DNA of 61,850 nt from NCBI GenBank assembly GCA_022402465.1, contig JAKRSH010000005.1:1-61850 (forward strand). Direction: 5' to 3'. The position numbers were made by a program, and so were the translations under genes. Source of the stretch: Leptospiraceae bacterium (GTDB taxonomy: Bacteria; Spirochaetota; Leptospiria; Leptospirales; Leptospiraceae). Positions 1 to 9,015 of this stretch are shown one piece after another (position 1 is the first letter of the stretch; every line of letters starts with the position of its first letter). Under the pieces are notes generated by a model. That model was not told where the DNA came from. It saw only the letters and a program-made list of their open reading frames with translations, and made no database searches.

Positions 1-24
1 GTGTTGGAAGAAATTTTTCGATCA

Positions 25-47
25 ATTTGGCACGAGTCGTGCCAAAT
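25..47. repeat. Perfect 23-bp palindrome
   Basis: Two 11-base arms (25-35 and 37-47) are exact reverse complements around one central G. The core is TTTGGCACGA mirrored. No T-run follows on either strand, so it is more like a protein-binding site or part of a repeat than a terminator. No gene start lies close to it inside the window; a gene to the left of the window edge could own it. Confidence 0.6.
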
Positions 48-184
48 CTTGACCTTGGATTTAGGGTTAAATACGAGTTAGGTGAATAATCTGGCTTGGA
101 TGGATTCAAATCGGGGTATCTTGTGTCTGTTCGTAAGTCAAGAAATATAACAAGAGTTATTTAATATTTTTTAGTGAAAACTCT

Positions 185-281
185 GCGTTAGGGATCGACC
201 GAGCGCCCTCGTCGAGGGAGAGCCCGACCCAGCACCATTGCAACGAAAGAGCGTAAGCGACTGGATGGTGCTGGGGAACGC
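185..281 (+). ncRNA. Structured RNA or mobile repeat, possibly Flavo-1-like
   Basis: This G+C-rich island sits in AT-rich DNA and folds compactly. An outer stem pairs GCGTT (185-189) with AACGC (277-281). Inside are a palindrome CCCTCG-T-CGAGGG (206-218) and an 11-bp hairpin pairing 228-238 with 265-275 (CCCAGCACCAT with ATGGTGCTGGG). The opening GCGTTAGGGATCGA and the closing GGGGAACGCCC recall, from memory, the Flavo-1 RNA motif reported in Bacteroidetes and some Spirochaetes. That assignment is unverified. The fold itself is read directly. It lies just beyond the stop of the minus-strand gene that follows, and no function is known. Confidence 0.45.
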
Positions 282-358
282 CCAAAGTATACAGAAAAGG
301 CTAGTCTTTCACAGACGTAACCTCTGTTAACGGATTCGCGAATTGCCTAGGGGCTTTT

Positions 359-1951
359 TTATTTTGCTTTTTCTTTTAGTAAAATTCCGTAAAATCCTTC
401 CTTTCGTCCTTTCCAATAGATTCGATCAAGGTTATCTTCTTTGATCATTCGTTTGGAAAGAGTTTCTGTATAAAAATCCAATTCTGTATTGCCCTCGTAA
501 TCCTTAGGCCATTCCTTTCTTCTTGTGTATGGATGGTTTACCTTGGGGAATTTGGATTTGTGATATGCCCACTCCAATACATGGAACATTTCATGGTACA
601 AAAAGATTGGATGATTGGCAAAATTATTATCAATTTTATTTTTATTAGAATCAGAAATTATAGTTAGGCGAACATGAGGGTCTTGGTCACTGCCATAATT
701 CCATTCCGTTCCGCCTCCATTTGTAATTAAGACTCCATCCGGTTGTTTTGTTCCTGGCCAAACCAGTACGACCCCGTCTGCATTTTGTATTTTATTTAGT
801 ATCTCTTCGGAGAGTTCTGGAAAAATAGAAGAGCGTTCCGGTTGCATAATGTAACGGAATCTATCATCAGAAAAATTCGTGTTTTGAATTTCAAGCTCTG
901 TTTGAATCACTTCTAAGTCCCAGTGGATTCCTTTAGTTAGTTCTTCGAAAGAATTACTAAAATAATCAAAGCTAAAGATTAAGTCAGAGACATCCTTTTC
1001 ATTCAGGTCTGCATCCAATGATTCATATTTGCTTAATGGTTCTGGTAGTTTATTTTTGAGCCTGGTTCTTGGAATAATGAGATACACCATCTTAAGATTT
1101 TTTTCAGGAAGTTGCTTCAATCTTTTTGTTTTGAATTTGAGTGCAAGATAGCGAATATAAATTTGGTCTCTAAGATAGTTCCAATGATTCGATATATGTT
1201 TATCCATCTCAGGGATAAGCATTGATATTGTCTTCATCGCTTCTTTGTAATTTTTTTCTTTAAATTGTAAATCAGTTAAGATCATTGTATTCCATGTAAT
1301 AGAAGGAATGAGTGGATTGTTTAGTTTATCTATAAATAGATTATTGGAAAATAAGATATGCCACTTCATTCTTTCTTCGCTATTCATGGATTCATCATGG
1401 AATAATTCTCCTAGATTGTAGGCTGTGTGAATCGCTGATTCAGTTCCGCTTAGTTCACTTAAACCTATGTTGAATATATGGCGTGCTTTACTTTGATCCT
1501 GCAATTTTAAGTAAGCGATAGAAAGCGCATTGATTAGCAAGGCATAGTTATTATCACCGATTTTGCTTCTAACGGATGGGATGACTTGGGGAATGAATGC
1601 AAGCATCTCAGAATGTCTTGAATCATTTTTAAGACACCAAATTGCAGTTGTTAAGTGTAAATCTTCATTGCTTGGTTCTAGCTTAGCCAATTCCTTGGCA
1701 GAATCTAAACATTCCTGAGGCCATTTGCCCTTAGTTGCTGAAAGCTGAGATGAGGATTGCAATCTTAACCACCAAGCAAATGTATCTTCAGGAGTTTTTT
1801 TGATAATGCTTTCAGAAAGAATGAATGCTGCCTTATAATCCTTTGCTTTTAAAAGACTATCTGCTTTCTTCCAAGTTGGAGTATCAACCGACCATAATGT
1901 ACTGCTCCATGGAAGGAAAAAAAGGATGATTGTAATTCGTATTTTGGCCAT
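359..1951 (-). CDS. Secreted TPR-like protein with HExxH metallopeptidase motif
   Basis: A 530-residue protein opening with a hydrophobic signal peptide (about residues 1-21, ending near LWSVD). The N-terminal half is helical and TPR-like (about 25-280). The C-terminal part carries HEMFH at residues 453-457, a textbook HExxH zinc-metallopeptidase motif in the context YHEMFHVLEWAYH. Acidic residues about 40 positions downstream (ELDFYTE) could supply the third metal ligand. The family is not recognised, so peptidase activity is inferred from the motif alone. It is probably periplasmic or exported. The gene stands alone, divergent from the dab operon, with about 270 bp between the starts. Confidence 0.6.
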   Translation of the reverse strand: MAKIRITIILFFLPWSSTLWSVDTPTWKKADSLLKAKDYKAAFILSESIIKKTPEDTFAWWLRLQSSSQLSATKGKWPQECLDSAKELAKLEPSNEDLHLTTAIWCLKNDSRHSEMLAFIPQVIPSVRSKIGDNNYALLINALSIAYLKLQDQSKARHIFNIGLSELSGTESAIHTAYNLGELFHDESMNSEERMKWHILFSNNLFIDKLNNPLIPSITWNTMILTDLQFKEKNYKEAMKTISMLIPEMDKHISNHWNYLRDQIYIRYLALKFKTKRLKQLPEKNLKMVYLIIPRTRLKNKLPEPLSKYESLDADLNEKDVSDLIFSFDYFSNSFEELTKGIHWDLEVIQTELEIQNTNFSDDRFRYIMQPERSSIFPELSEEILNKIQNADGVVLVWPGTKQPDGVLITNGGGTEWNYGSDQDPHVRLTIISDSNKNKIDNNFANHPIFLYHEMFHVLEWAYHKSKFPKVNHPYTRRKEWPKDYEGNTELDFYTETLSKRMIKEDNLDRIYWKGRKEGFYGILLKEKAK

Positions 1952-2113
1952 AGGTAAACTAGTATTAAAAATGCTTACGGGGAAATGTAAACACTAATTG
2001 CTTATTTTTCAGGCCACAAACCGAAATACATTTCTACAAAAAGATTCCCTACAGTCACTCCAAATGGCAATTCTATGGAAATAAATGGATGTATTTAATT
2101 TTTAAGGATGAAT

Positions 2114-2142
2114 TTGGCATTTGGTAAACCGAATTCTAAATA
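2114..2142 (+). promoter_or_regulatory. Candidate promoter for dabBA
   Basis: TTGGCA at 2114-2119 lies 17 bases before TAAATA at 2137-2142. The -35 matches the sigma-70 consensus well and the -10 poorly. It sits about 80 bases before the dabB start in the only non-coding gap upstream of the operon. The assignment is tentative. Confidence 0.3.
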
Positions 2143-2223
2143 AAAATCTTAAAATACGAAAAAATAAGTGTGCATAAAAAAGCACGAATATAATATCGTA
2201 AATATAAACTTTCGGAGGCGACT

Positions 2224-3816
2224 ATGTTTGTAAATATGGCTTGGCTTGCTTTGATACCGTCCGTGTTATTCATCCTGACGGGATTCTTTTCTTTGTTCCA
2301 AAAAGGGATGAGGCCATTTCTATTGCGTAAAATTGCACTAGGTGTAGGATTTTTAGGAATCTTAGCATCCATAGCGGCAAGTGTCAATTTATTCCAAAAT
2401 GGCGTTCAGAATGTACAAATCTGGAATTGGATGGGTTGGGGTATTTCCTTTAGAATGGATGCTCTTAGTATTTTGATGCTTACTATGATTTCCCTTCTAG
2501 CTTTTATCATTCTCCAATACAGTGCGAATTATTTGGATGGGGATTCTCACCAAGGAAGCTTTATCGGAAGACTCGCTATTACTTTTGCTTCAGTTGAGTT
2601 GTTGGTTCTATCTGGAAATCTACTCATCCTCGCATTAGCCTGGGTATTAACAAGTATTAGTCTGCATACATTGCTAACTTTTTACCCAGAGAGAAAAGCA
2701 GGGATGATAGCTGCCAAAAAGAAATTCATTCTTGCAAGAATTGGTGATGCCTGCTTGCTTTCCGCATTTTATATAATTTATATAAGTATGGGAACAGCAG
2801 AGCTATCAGAACTATTTCTTGCCTTTAATTCTTTAACATCATTCAACTCCAATCTGGTTTATGCATCTGTTCTAATTTGCATAGCTGCTCTTTTAAAATC
2901 GGCTCAATTTCCTACCTGGGGTTGGCTTGTTGAAGTAATGGAGACTCCAACTCCTGTTTCTGCTTTACTTCACGCTGGAATTCTAAATGCGGGTCCTTAT
3001 TTGGTGGTTCGTTTTGCAAGCTTAATGCAACACTCCGAGTTCGCCTCAATAGTATTAGTTGGAATAGGTGGACTGACTGCACTCTTAGCATCAGTATGCT
3101 TACTAACCCAACCATCAATTAAGGTAGCTCTAGCATACTCGAGTGCGGCACACATGGGTTTTATGTTACTTGTCTGCGGTTTAGGAGTGTATCCTGCGGT
3201 GATGTTGCATTTAGTTGCACACTCTTTCTACAAAGCACATGCTTTCCTTTCTTCGGGTAGTATTGTTGATTCGCTAAGGAGCAATAAAGTTCAACTTCCA
3301 GCTAGGCTAGGATCTATACCGCGTTTGGTGCTAAGTTTAGTTATGGCGATAGGAATCTATGGAACTTTTGCTTATCTTTGGGGGATAGACTTTACTGAAT
3401 CCCAAGATCTACCACTCTTAGGAATAGGCTTTATCTTTGTGCTAGGCTTGACCCTAATGATCTCACCTGCCCTGGATTCCGATGGAAGCATCTTGGGGAC
3501 AATTAGAACGGTAATCTTAGCTTTGGCAACAACCACAGCATTCTTTGGCTTAGAGTCATTGATGCATAGCTTACTTCAGTCTGAGGTTCCTGGAAGGTTT
3601 GCTCTGAGTGAACTTAGGATGATTCTACTTGGCTTCGTTTTAGTCAGCTTCCTAATTGCTATCTTTGCACAAGCGATAGCTCCTTCTCTCGCAATTAAGA
3701 AGACTTACCGAGCTTGGTCCCTTCATTTTAGAAATGGACTTTATGTTAATGCATACTTTGATCGAATCATTGGATCTTTAAGACAAAACACTATTCAAGG
3801 AGAATCTCATGTTTAA
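2224..3816 (+). CDS. dabB: DabB, proton-conducting membrane subunit of DAB carbon transporter
   Basis: A 530-residue polytopic membrane protein of the NuoL/MrpA antiporter superfamily (proton-translocating domain about residues 70-400). The conserved core includes PTPVSALLHAG near residues 242-252 and a following helix with the typical AHSFYKAHAFL segment. Downstream is a DUF2309 gene, and that pair is the DabB-DabA (DAB) system, which uses the proton gradient to trap CO2 as bicarbonate. GGAGG at 2214-2218 fixes the ATG at 2224. The last 8 bases overlap dabA, indicating translational coupling. A true NADH dehydrogenase subunit is unlikely because no other nuo genes are nearby. Confidence 0.9.
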   Translation: MFVNMAWLALIPSVLFILTGFFSLFQKGMRPFLLRKIALGVGFLGILASIAASVNLFQNGVQNVQIWNWMGWGISFRMDALSILMLTMISLLAFIILQYSANYLDGDSHQGSFIGRLAITFASVELLVLSGNLLILALAWVLTSISLHTLLTFYPERKAGMIAAKKKFILARIGDACLLSAFYIIYISMGTAELSELFLAFNSLTSFNSNLVYASVLICIAALLKSAQFPTWGWLVEVMETPTPVSALLHAGILNAGPYLVVRFASLMQHSEFASIVLVGIGGLTALLASVCLLTQPSIKVALAYSSAAHMGFMLLVCGLGVYPAVMLHLVAHSFYKAHAFLSSGSIVDSLRSNKVQLPARLGSIPRLVLSLVMAIGIYGTFAYLWGIDFTESQDLPLLGIGFIFVLGLTLMISPALDSDGSILGTIRTVILALATTTAFFGLESLMHSLLQSEVPGRFALSELRMILLGFVLVSFLIAIFAQAIAPSLAIKKTYRAWSLHFRNGLYVNAYFDRIIGSLRQNTIQGESHV

Positions 3817-6397
3817 ACTACAAGAACTAAAACAACAACAGCAATTCCAAAAGAATATTTCTCAGCAACTTAAAAAAGAAGAAGTTAAAGAAATTCTAAA
3901 TAAAGCCTGCAAGAAGATAGCTCCTGTATGGCCTTTGGAAAGTTTTGTAGCCGTTAACCCTTACTTTGGTATGACGGAAATGAGCTTTGAGGATGTTGCT
4001 GCTAGACTTAGTAAGTTAGCAAATATAAAAATGGCTCTTCCGCTACAGTACTATTTGAACGCCTACAAAGATGGGAAAATCACCAACCAAGATATAGAGA
4101 ATGCTCTAAATAAGTCTAAACTAAATTGGGATAAAGATGTAGAGAGGTTTATAGTAAAATGCAAAGAAGCTATCGATGAAAAAAAGGCTGAAGAAAATAA
4201 TAAAAAATCTTTTAAGTGTGTAGTTGATGTAGCTTCATCAGTGAGTAAAAAAGATTGGCTAAGCTTCCAAGTGGAAAGGATCTCCTCTTGGGCTTCTGTT
4301 TATTTTGATGAGGGACAAACAATCTGGAATTCGACTGATAAAAGTCTTAGTCCATACAAGAGCTGGTTGGAAGAGGCAAAAATCGACCGTATGCCTTCTG
4401 TTATGGGATTAACTGGATTTAGAGCATCATTGCATAGGCTTCCTATAGATCCCGTGGCAAGTGCTCATTTTATACTAAATCATTTAGGAATTCCAGAAGA
4501 GGCAAGAGACTTGTATCTTCACAAGTTGCTATTAAATTTAGTTGGATGGTCTTCTTATACTTCCAAGATCGTATTTGAGAGAACTCTTTATGGACATAAA
4601 GATGAATCCAATTTGGAATTCTTAGCGATACTGCTTGCTTGGGAATATGGAATTTATGAGTCCTTTGATTCTGAAGAAATACATGATGAATGGATCTATG
4701 CTAAGAATGAGATGATCCAAGAATCAAAATTGCTCTTGAATTCGAAAAATGCGGCTAACCAAAATGAAGAAAATCTTGCCTTAGTCCTTCAATCAGCTGT
4801 TGAACACTCTGTACAAAGGAAACTTGTGCAAGAAATTAACTCTTCTGGGAATAAAAAAGATTCTCAAATAGAAAATCATGCAATAGTAACCAATGATAAG
4901 CAAATTTCTAAAGATCGAGCTAGTGTCCAAGCGATCTTTTGTATTGATGTAAGATCAGAAGTATATAGAAGAAATTTGGAATCTGTATCAAGTAAGATAG
5001 AGACTTTGGGTTTTGCTGGTTTCTTTGCCTTCCCAATTGAATACTTTCCTATAGGTCATGTTCATGGTGCTACACAATGTCCGGTATTGCTTAGACCTGC
5101 TGTGAAAATTGCAGAAAATCTACCGAACAAAATATCTCTAGCGAATGCGATTCAAAGAAGATCACTAAGATTCCATGTTAGGCGAGCTTGGACTACTTTT
5201 AAAATGGGTGCAGTTTCTTGCTTTAGTTTTGTTGGTCCCATTGGTCTCTTTTACCTACCTAAACTTTTTACAGATGGTTTTGGTTGGACAAGAACTGTTC
5301 CGCATCCTGATAAAGATGGTTTGAGTAAAAAAGTAAATCTCATGAAAGCCCCAAGTTTGGAAAGTTCATCTATGAATGGCGCGAGTCTTGGATTTCCTCT
5401 TGAAACCAGAATAAAAATGGCTGAAGGAGCATTGAAGGCAATGTCGCTTACGTCAAATTTTGCGAAGCTAGTCTTGATTGCAGGTCACGGTTCTACTACA
5501 GTAAACAATCCTCATGCTACGGGCTTAGATTGTGGTGCTTGCGGTGGAAGAACAGGTGAATCGAATGCTAAAGTCGCAAGTCTTGTGTTAAATGATGTAG
5601 AAGTAAGAAAGGCTTTGGTTACAAAAGGTATCTTCATTCCAGAAGATACAATTTTCCTAGCCAGCCAACATGATACTACGACTGATGAGTTGACAATTTT
5701 TGATAAAGCTCTGATACCTAACAATCGATTAGCGGAGTTAGAAAGCTTAGAAGCAAATTTGCAATCTGCCGCTAAACTATCCAGATTGGAAAGATCCAAA
5801 AGAATGTCTCTAGCTTCATCGGAAAATCCAGAGATCAATATTCTAGCAAGAAGTAAAGACTGGGCTCAGGTTAGACCAGAGTGGGGTCTTGCAGGATGTT
5901 CTGCCTTTATTGCAGCTCCAAGAGAAAGAACTAAGGGACTAGACCTTGCAGGAAAATCATTCTTACATTCTTACAACTGGAAATTGGACGAAGGTTACGG
6001 AGTTCTAGAATTAATCTTAACAGCACCTGTCGTTGTTGCTAGTTGGATTAGCCTTCAATACTACGCGTCGACAGTAGATAACAAAGTGTTCGGTTCAGGG
6101 AATAAAACTTTACACAATGTTGTTTCAGGAATAGGTGTGCTAGAAGGAAACGGAGGTGATCTAAGAATCGGACTTCCATGGCAGTCTGTTCATGATGGAG
6201 TAAATTACCAACACGAACCTGTTAGACTAAATGTCGTAATTGAAGCTCCAAAGGATGCTATAAATGGTATTCTGAAAAAACACCAAATGGTGAAAGATCT
6301 CTTCGACAATGGATGGTTGCATCTTTTTAGAATCAATGAAGAGGGAAAGATTGATTCTAAATACGATCAAGATTTGAATTGGAAATCTATTTCCTAA
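3809..6397 (+). CDS. dabA: DabA, DUF2309 carbonic-anhydrase-like subunit of DAB transporter
   Basis: An 862-residue soluble or membrane-associated protein of the DUF2309/UPF0753 family, of usual length. The zinc-site residues known for DabA are visible: C378 and D380 in IFCIDVRSE, H560 in IAGHGSTT and C575 in GLDCGACGG. The site resembles a beta-carbonic anhydrase, and the DabA-DabB complex is thought to hydrate CO2 vectorially at the inner membrane. The start overlaps the dabB stop by 8 bases, with an AAGGAG-type site inside dabB. A strong terminator follows, so the unit appears bicistronic. In a presumably heterotrophic spirochaete it likely feeds carboxylases rather than carbon fixation. 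Confidence 0.92.
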   Translation: MFKLQELKQQQQFQKNISQQLKKEEVKEILNKACKKIAPVWPLESFVAVNPYFGMTEMSFEDVAARLSKLANIKMALPLQYYLNAYKDGKITNQDIENALNKSKLNWDKDVERFIVKCKEAIDEKKAEENNKKSFKCVVDVASSVSKKDWLSFQVERISSWASVYFDEGQTIWNSTDKSLSPYKSWLEEAKIDRMPSVMGLTGFRASLHRLPIDPVASAHFILNHLGIPEEARDLYLHKLLLNLVGWSSYTSKIVFERTLYGHKDESNLEFLAILLAWEYGIYESFDSEEIHDEWIYAKNEMIQESKLLLNSKNAANQNEENLALVLQSAVEHSVQRKLVQEINSSGNKKDSQIENHAIVTNDKQISKDRASVQAIFCIDVRSEVYRRNLESVSSKIETLGFAGFFAFPIEYFPIGHVHGATQCPVLLRPAVKIAENLPNKISLANAIQRRSLRFHVRRAWTTFKMGAVSCFSFVGPIGLFYLPKLFTDGFGWTRTVPHPDKDGLSKKVNLMKAPSLESSSMNGASLGFPLETRIKMAEGALKAMSLTSNFAKLVLIAGHGSTTVNNPHATGLDCGACGGRTGESNAKVASLVLNDVEVRKALVTKGIFIPEDTIFLASQHDTTTDELTIFDKALIPNNRLAELESLEANLQSAAKLSRLERSKRMSLASSENPEINILARSKDWAQVRPEWGLAGCSAFIAAPRERTKGLDLAGKSFLHSYNWKLDEGYGVLELILTAPVVVASWISLQYYASTVDNKVFGSGNKTLHNVVSGIGVLEGNGGDLRIGLPWQSVHDGVNYQHEPVRLNVVIEAPKDAINGILKKHQMVKDLFDNGWLHLFRINEEGKIDSKYDQDLNWKSIS

Positions 6398-6424
6398 GAT
6401 TAGATTAAAAGAATATGAATCCTG

Positions 6425-6456
6425 GGCTCTACCTTATGGTAGAGCCTTTTTGTTTT
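6425..6456 (+). terminator. Rho-independent terminator of dabBA
   Basis: A perfect 9-bp stem pairs GGCTCTACC (6425-6433) with GGTAGAGCC (6438-6446) around a TTAT loop. It is followed at once by TTTTTGTTTT. It lies 28 bases after the dabA stop. Confidence 0.93.
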
Positions 6457-6492
6457 GATTGCTCTTTATGCTTTCTCAATCTGGTCTAAGGT

Positions 6493-7623
6493 ATGGATCT
6501 CCCTTTAAGATCTATAAAAAGAATGAGCAGTCACAATCCTAATACTTCCTTTCCCGGTTCTTATCATTCCCAAGTTCCCATTTCAAAAATTCCAATTTCC
6601 ATTCTGGATCTTAGTCCTATAGTTAAGGGAGAATCTGTTTCAGATGCCTTCCATCATTCAAGGACACTGGCAAAACTCGGTGAAAGTTTGGACTTCAATC
6701 GATTTTGGTTAGCAGAGCACCACAATATGCCTGGCATAGGTTCTTCAGCTACATCTGTTCTTATTGGAGATATCGCTTCACAAACTGCAAAGATTCGAGT
6801 AGGGTCTGGAGGAATTATGCTTCCCAATCATGCTCCCATTGTGATCGCCGAACAGTTTGGTACACTCGCATCTCTTTATCCAAATCGTATTGATTTAGGT
6901 ATTGGTCGTGCACCTGGCACAGACCAGGGAACAACATTTGCTCTGCGAAGACAACAGATTTCTGGATCTATAGATTTCCTTCAGCAATTGGATGAACTAC
7001 GGTCTTTCTTTTTACCTGCATATCCTGGACAAAAAGTACGTTCAATTCCATCCGAAGGACAGAATGTCCCATTTTGGCTCTTGGGTTCTAGTGGGTATTC
7101 GGCTGAAGTTGCTGGTAGATTGGGGCTTCCTTTTAGTTTTGCTGGACATTTTGCACCAGAGCAAATGATGTCAGCCTTGCAGATTTATAGAAGAGTATTC
7201 CAAGCTTCCGATGTATTGGACAAACCGTATGCAATGATAGGGGTAAATTTATTGATCGCAGAGTCCATAGAAGAAGCCGAATTCCTGGCGACTTCTCAGA
7301 TACTTAGTTTCTTGAGTTTGCTAAGGGGTGAACCCAAGCAAATGGAAAAACCTTCTCTTGAATCTTTGAAAAGATTAAATATGCAAGAGCAGTCCTTTCT
7401 GCACCAAAGAATGCAAGCTTCAATCTTTGGAGATAAGGATTTTGCTTATGAGAAAATAAATGATTTGATTCTTAGAACGGAAGCTGATGAAATAATTGTG
7501 AATACTATGGTCTATGATTTTGATTTAAAACTTAGATCTTACGAATATCTTGCGGAGATTGCTAATTTGAAATCAAAAGAGAGATCTCAAAATCTCAAAG
7601 AATCTACAAGTAGCAAGGCTTAG
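6493..7623 (+). CDS. LLM-class flavin-dependent monooxygenase (MsnO8/YhbW-like)
   Basis: A 376-residue bacterial-luciferase-like TIM-barrel protein. Family signatures are ILDLSPI near residues 36-42, the [11 protein letters not shown] segment, [13 protein letters not shown] and [10 protein letters not shown], all typical of the MsnO8/YhbW subgroup. Such enzymes use reduced FMN and oxygen; the substrate cannot be told. The start is uncertain: AAGG is only 3 bases before the ATG at 6493, and a second ATG at 6523 lacks a clear ribosome site. It lies right after the dab terminator, and an exported protein follows 11 bases downstream, perhaps in the same transcript. Confidence 0.85.
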   Translation: MDLPLRSIKRMSSHNPNTSFPGSYHSQVPISKIPISILDLSPIVKGESVSDAFHHSRTLAKLGESLDFNRFWLAEHHNMPGIGSSATSVLIGDIASQTAKIRVGSGGIMLPNHAPIVIAEQFGTLASLYPNRIDLGIGRAPGTDQGTTFALRRQQISGSIDFLQQLDELRSFFLPAYPGQKVRSIPSEGQNVPFWLLGSSGYSAEVAGRLGLPFSFAGHFAPEQMMSALQIYRRVFQASDVLDKPYAMIGVNLLIAESIEEAEFLATSQILSFLSLLRGEPKQMEKPSLESLKRLNMQEQSFLHQRMQASIFGDKDFAYEKINDLILRTEADEIIVNTMVYDFDLKLRSYEYLAEIANLKSKERSQNLKESTSSKA

Positions 7624-7634
7624 AAATAATTTAT

Positions 7635-8798
7635 ATGAATAGATGTAAAAATTGGAATTCTACCGAATCTCTTTTGCTTGTATGCTTGTTCCTCTTTACA
7701 ATAAATTCTACGAATCCGGATTTATTCGCACAAGAATCTGAATACAACAGTATTCTTGCTACAGGCGGTCTGTCCGAAAAGAAGAATCTGGCTATTAAGT
7801 TGTCAACTTATAAAATTAAATCTTTGCCCTTCATTAAGCGCTTATTAGACGATGACAATTATTGGAATAGAATTGCTGGTATAGAAGCGGCGGAAAATTT
7901 TGCAGATGTTGAACTAGACAATAAGATTCTCAATCTCTATCTAGAAGATCATATGACTACAACTGAATCTGAGAAATATATCCAAGTTCGATATAGAAAG
8001 ATGGAAGCAAAATTTCTAGAAGCTTATTCTAACCAAAAAGATTCTAGAAATAAAGAAAAATTATCTAAACTAATTGTCTATCCTTTAGAGGCTAATACCC
8101 GTAAGATTATTTTGGAAGAGTTGAATCATAAAGATGATAAAACTCGTCTGCGATCACTTACAATTCTTTCAAATTCCTTAAACAAGAGACAGGGTATGAA
8201 TCCAGATGATGAACTGATACGAACTTTTACCAAGGATTCTGCTCTGAGATTGACTGTGCTTGACTATATTCAAAAGAATGGTAAACCATTTGATCTTCCT
8301 ATCTTTACTGAAATTTTGGATTCAGAGAAAAGTTCCTTTAATGAAAGAGCTATTGCACTCAAAACTCTAAGAGACTGGGGAACCATAAAAGAACAAAGAT
8401 TATATTATGAAAAAATTCTTGCAGAAAATTCAAAGCAGGACTCTCTCAAGTTTGTAGCCATGCAAGTTCTACCATTTATTAAATCCGAAAACATACGACA
8501 AAAATTATGCGACTTATCAAAAACTAATACTAACCAAGAAATGCGAATTGCAGCGGGTTTAGCATTGATTTATTATGATTCAGTTTCGAATCTTCCTTGT
8601 TTGGAAGAAATAGCAACTGAAACGATAGATCCACAAAAGCAGGCGAGTCTTGGTGACGCTATTGCAGTCATTCTAACATTTGGAATCGCAGGTTTTAAAA
8701 ATATTAGAGACGAGCAAATTCGTAGACAGAATTTTTCTTTGAACCAAGGAAGGATCCAAGAACATTTGCAGTATTTAAGAAAATTAGCTAAAGAATAA
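7635..8798 (+). CDS. Exported HEAT-like repeat protein
   Basis: A 387-residue protein with an N-terminal hydrophobic segment (about residues 13-24) and a plausible signal peptidase I site at LFAQES, so probably periplasmic. The rest is made of paired helices of about 35 residues (for example LPFIKRLLDDDNYWNRIAGI and SLTILSNSLN), which resemble HEAT repeats. No catalytic motif is seen. It probably acts as a protein-binding scaffold, but the partner is unknown. It starts 11 bases after the monooxygenase gene. Confidence 0.6.
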   Translation: MNRCKNWNSTESLLLVCLFLFTINSTNPDLFAQESEYNSILATGGLSEKKNLAIKLSTYKIKSLPFIKRLLDDDNYWNRIAGIEAAENFADVELDNKILNLYLEDHMTTTESEKYIQVRYRKMEAKFLEAYSNQKDSRNKEKLSKLIVYPLEANTRKIILEELNHKDDKTRLRSLTILSNSLNKRQGMNPDDELIRTFTKDSALRLTVLDYIQKNGKPFDLPIFTEILDSEKSSFNERAIALKTLRDWGTIKEQRLYYEKILAENSKQDSLKFVAMQVLPFIKSENIRQKLCDLSKTNTNQEMRIAAGLALIYYDSVSNLPCLEEIATETIDPQKQASLGDAIAVILTFGIAGFKNIRDEQIRRQNFSLNQGRIQEHLQYLRKLAKE

Positions 8799-8903
8799 TG
8801 TTGGTATAGCCTCTCTTATAAATTTAAAATGCATTCATCATCTGCTTTCTGATAAACTTTCGTTGGAGTTTGAGGTGAAAAGAAGGCTGTTCTTTAATGA
8901 AAA

Positions 8904-8933
8904 TTCATATATAATTAAATTATTATATATGAA
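8904..8933. repeat. 30-bp AT-only inverted repeat
   Basis: Two perfect 12-base arms (8904-8915 and 8922-8933, TTCATATATAAT and its complement) flank a 6-base spacer. It lies about 80 bases before the hybrid kinase gene and about 105 bases after the HEAT-like gene. It may be a weak terminator or an operator for the kinase. The arms contain almost no G+C, so an RNA hairpin would be weak. Confidence 0.55.
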
Positions 8934-9015
8934 AAATGAAATTAGTTCTTGCTTTTTCTTTTCGAATAATTAGACTTTTAACGGATGAGAATCGTAGTTT
9001 AGTGAGGCATTTTGT

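Noticed and set aside
2224-3816. NADH dehydrogenase subunit L
   Set aside because: No other complex I genes are nearby, and the overlapping downstream gene is DUF2309/DabA.
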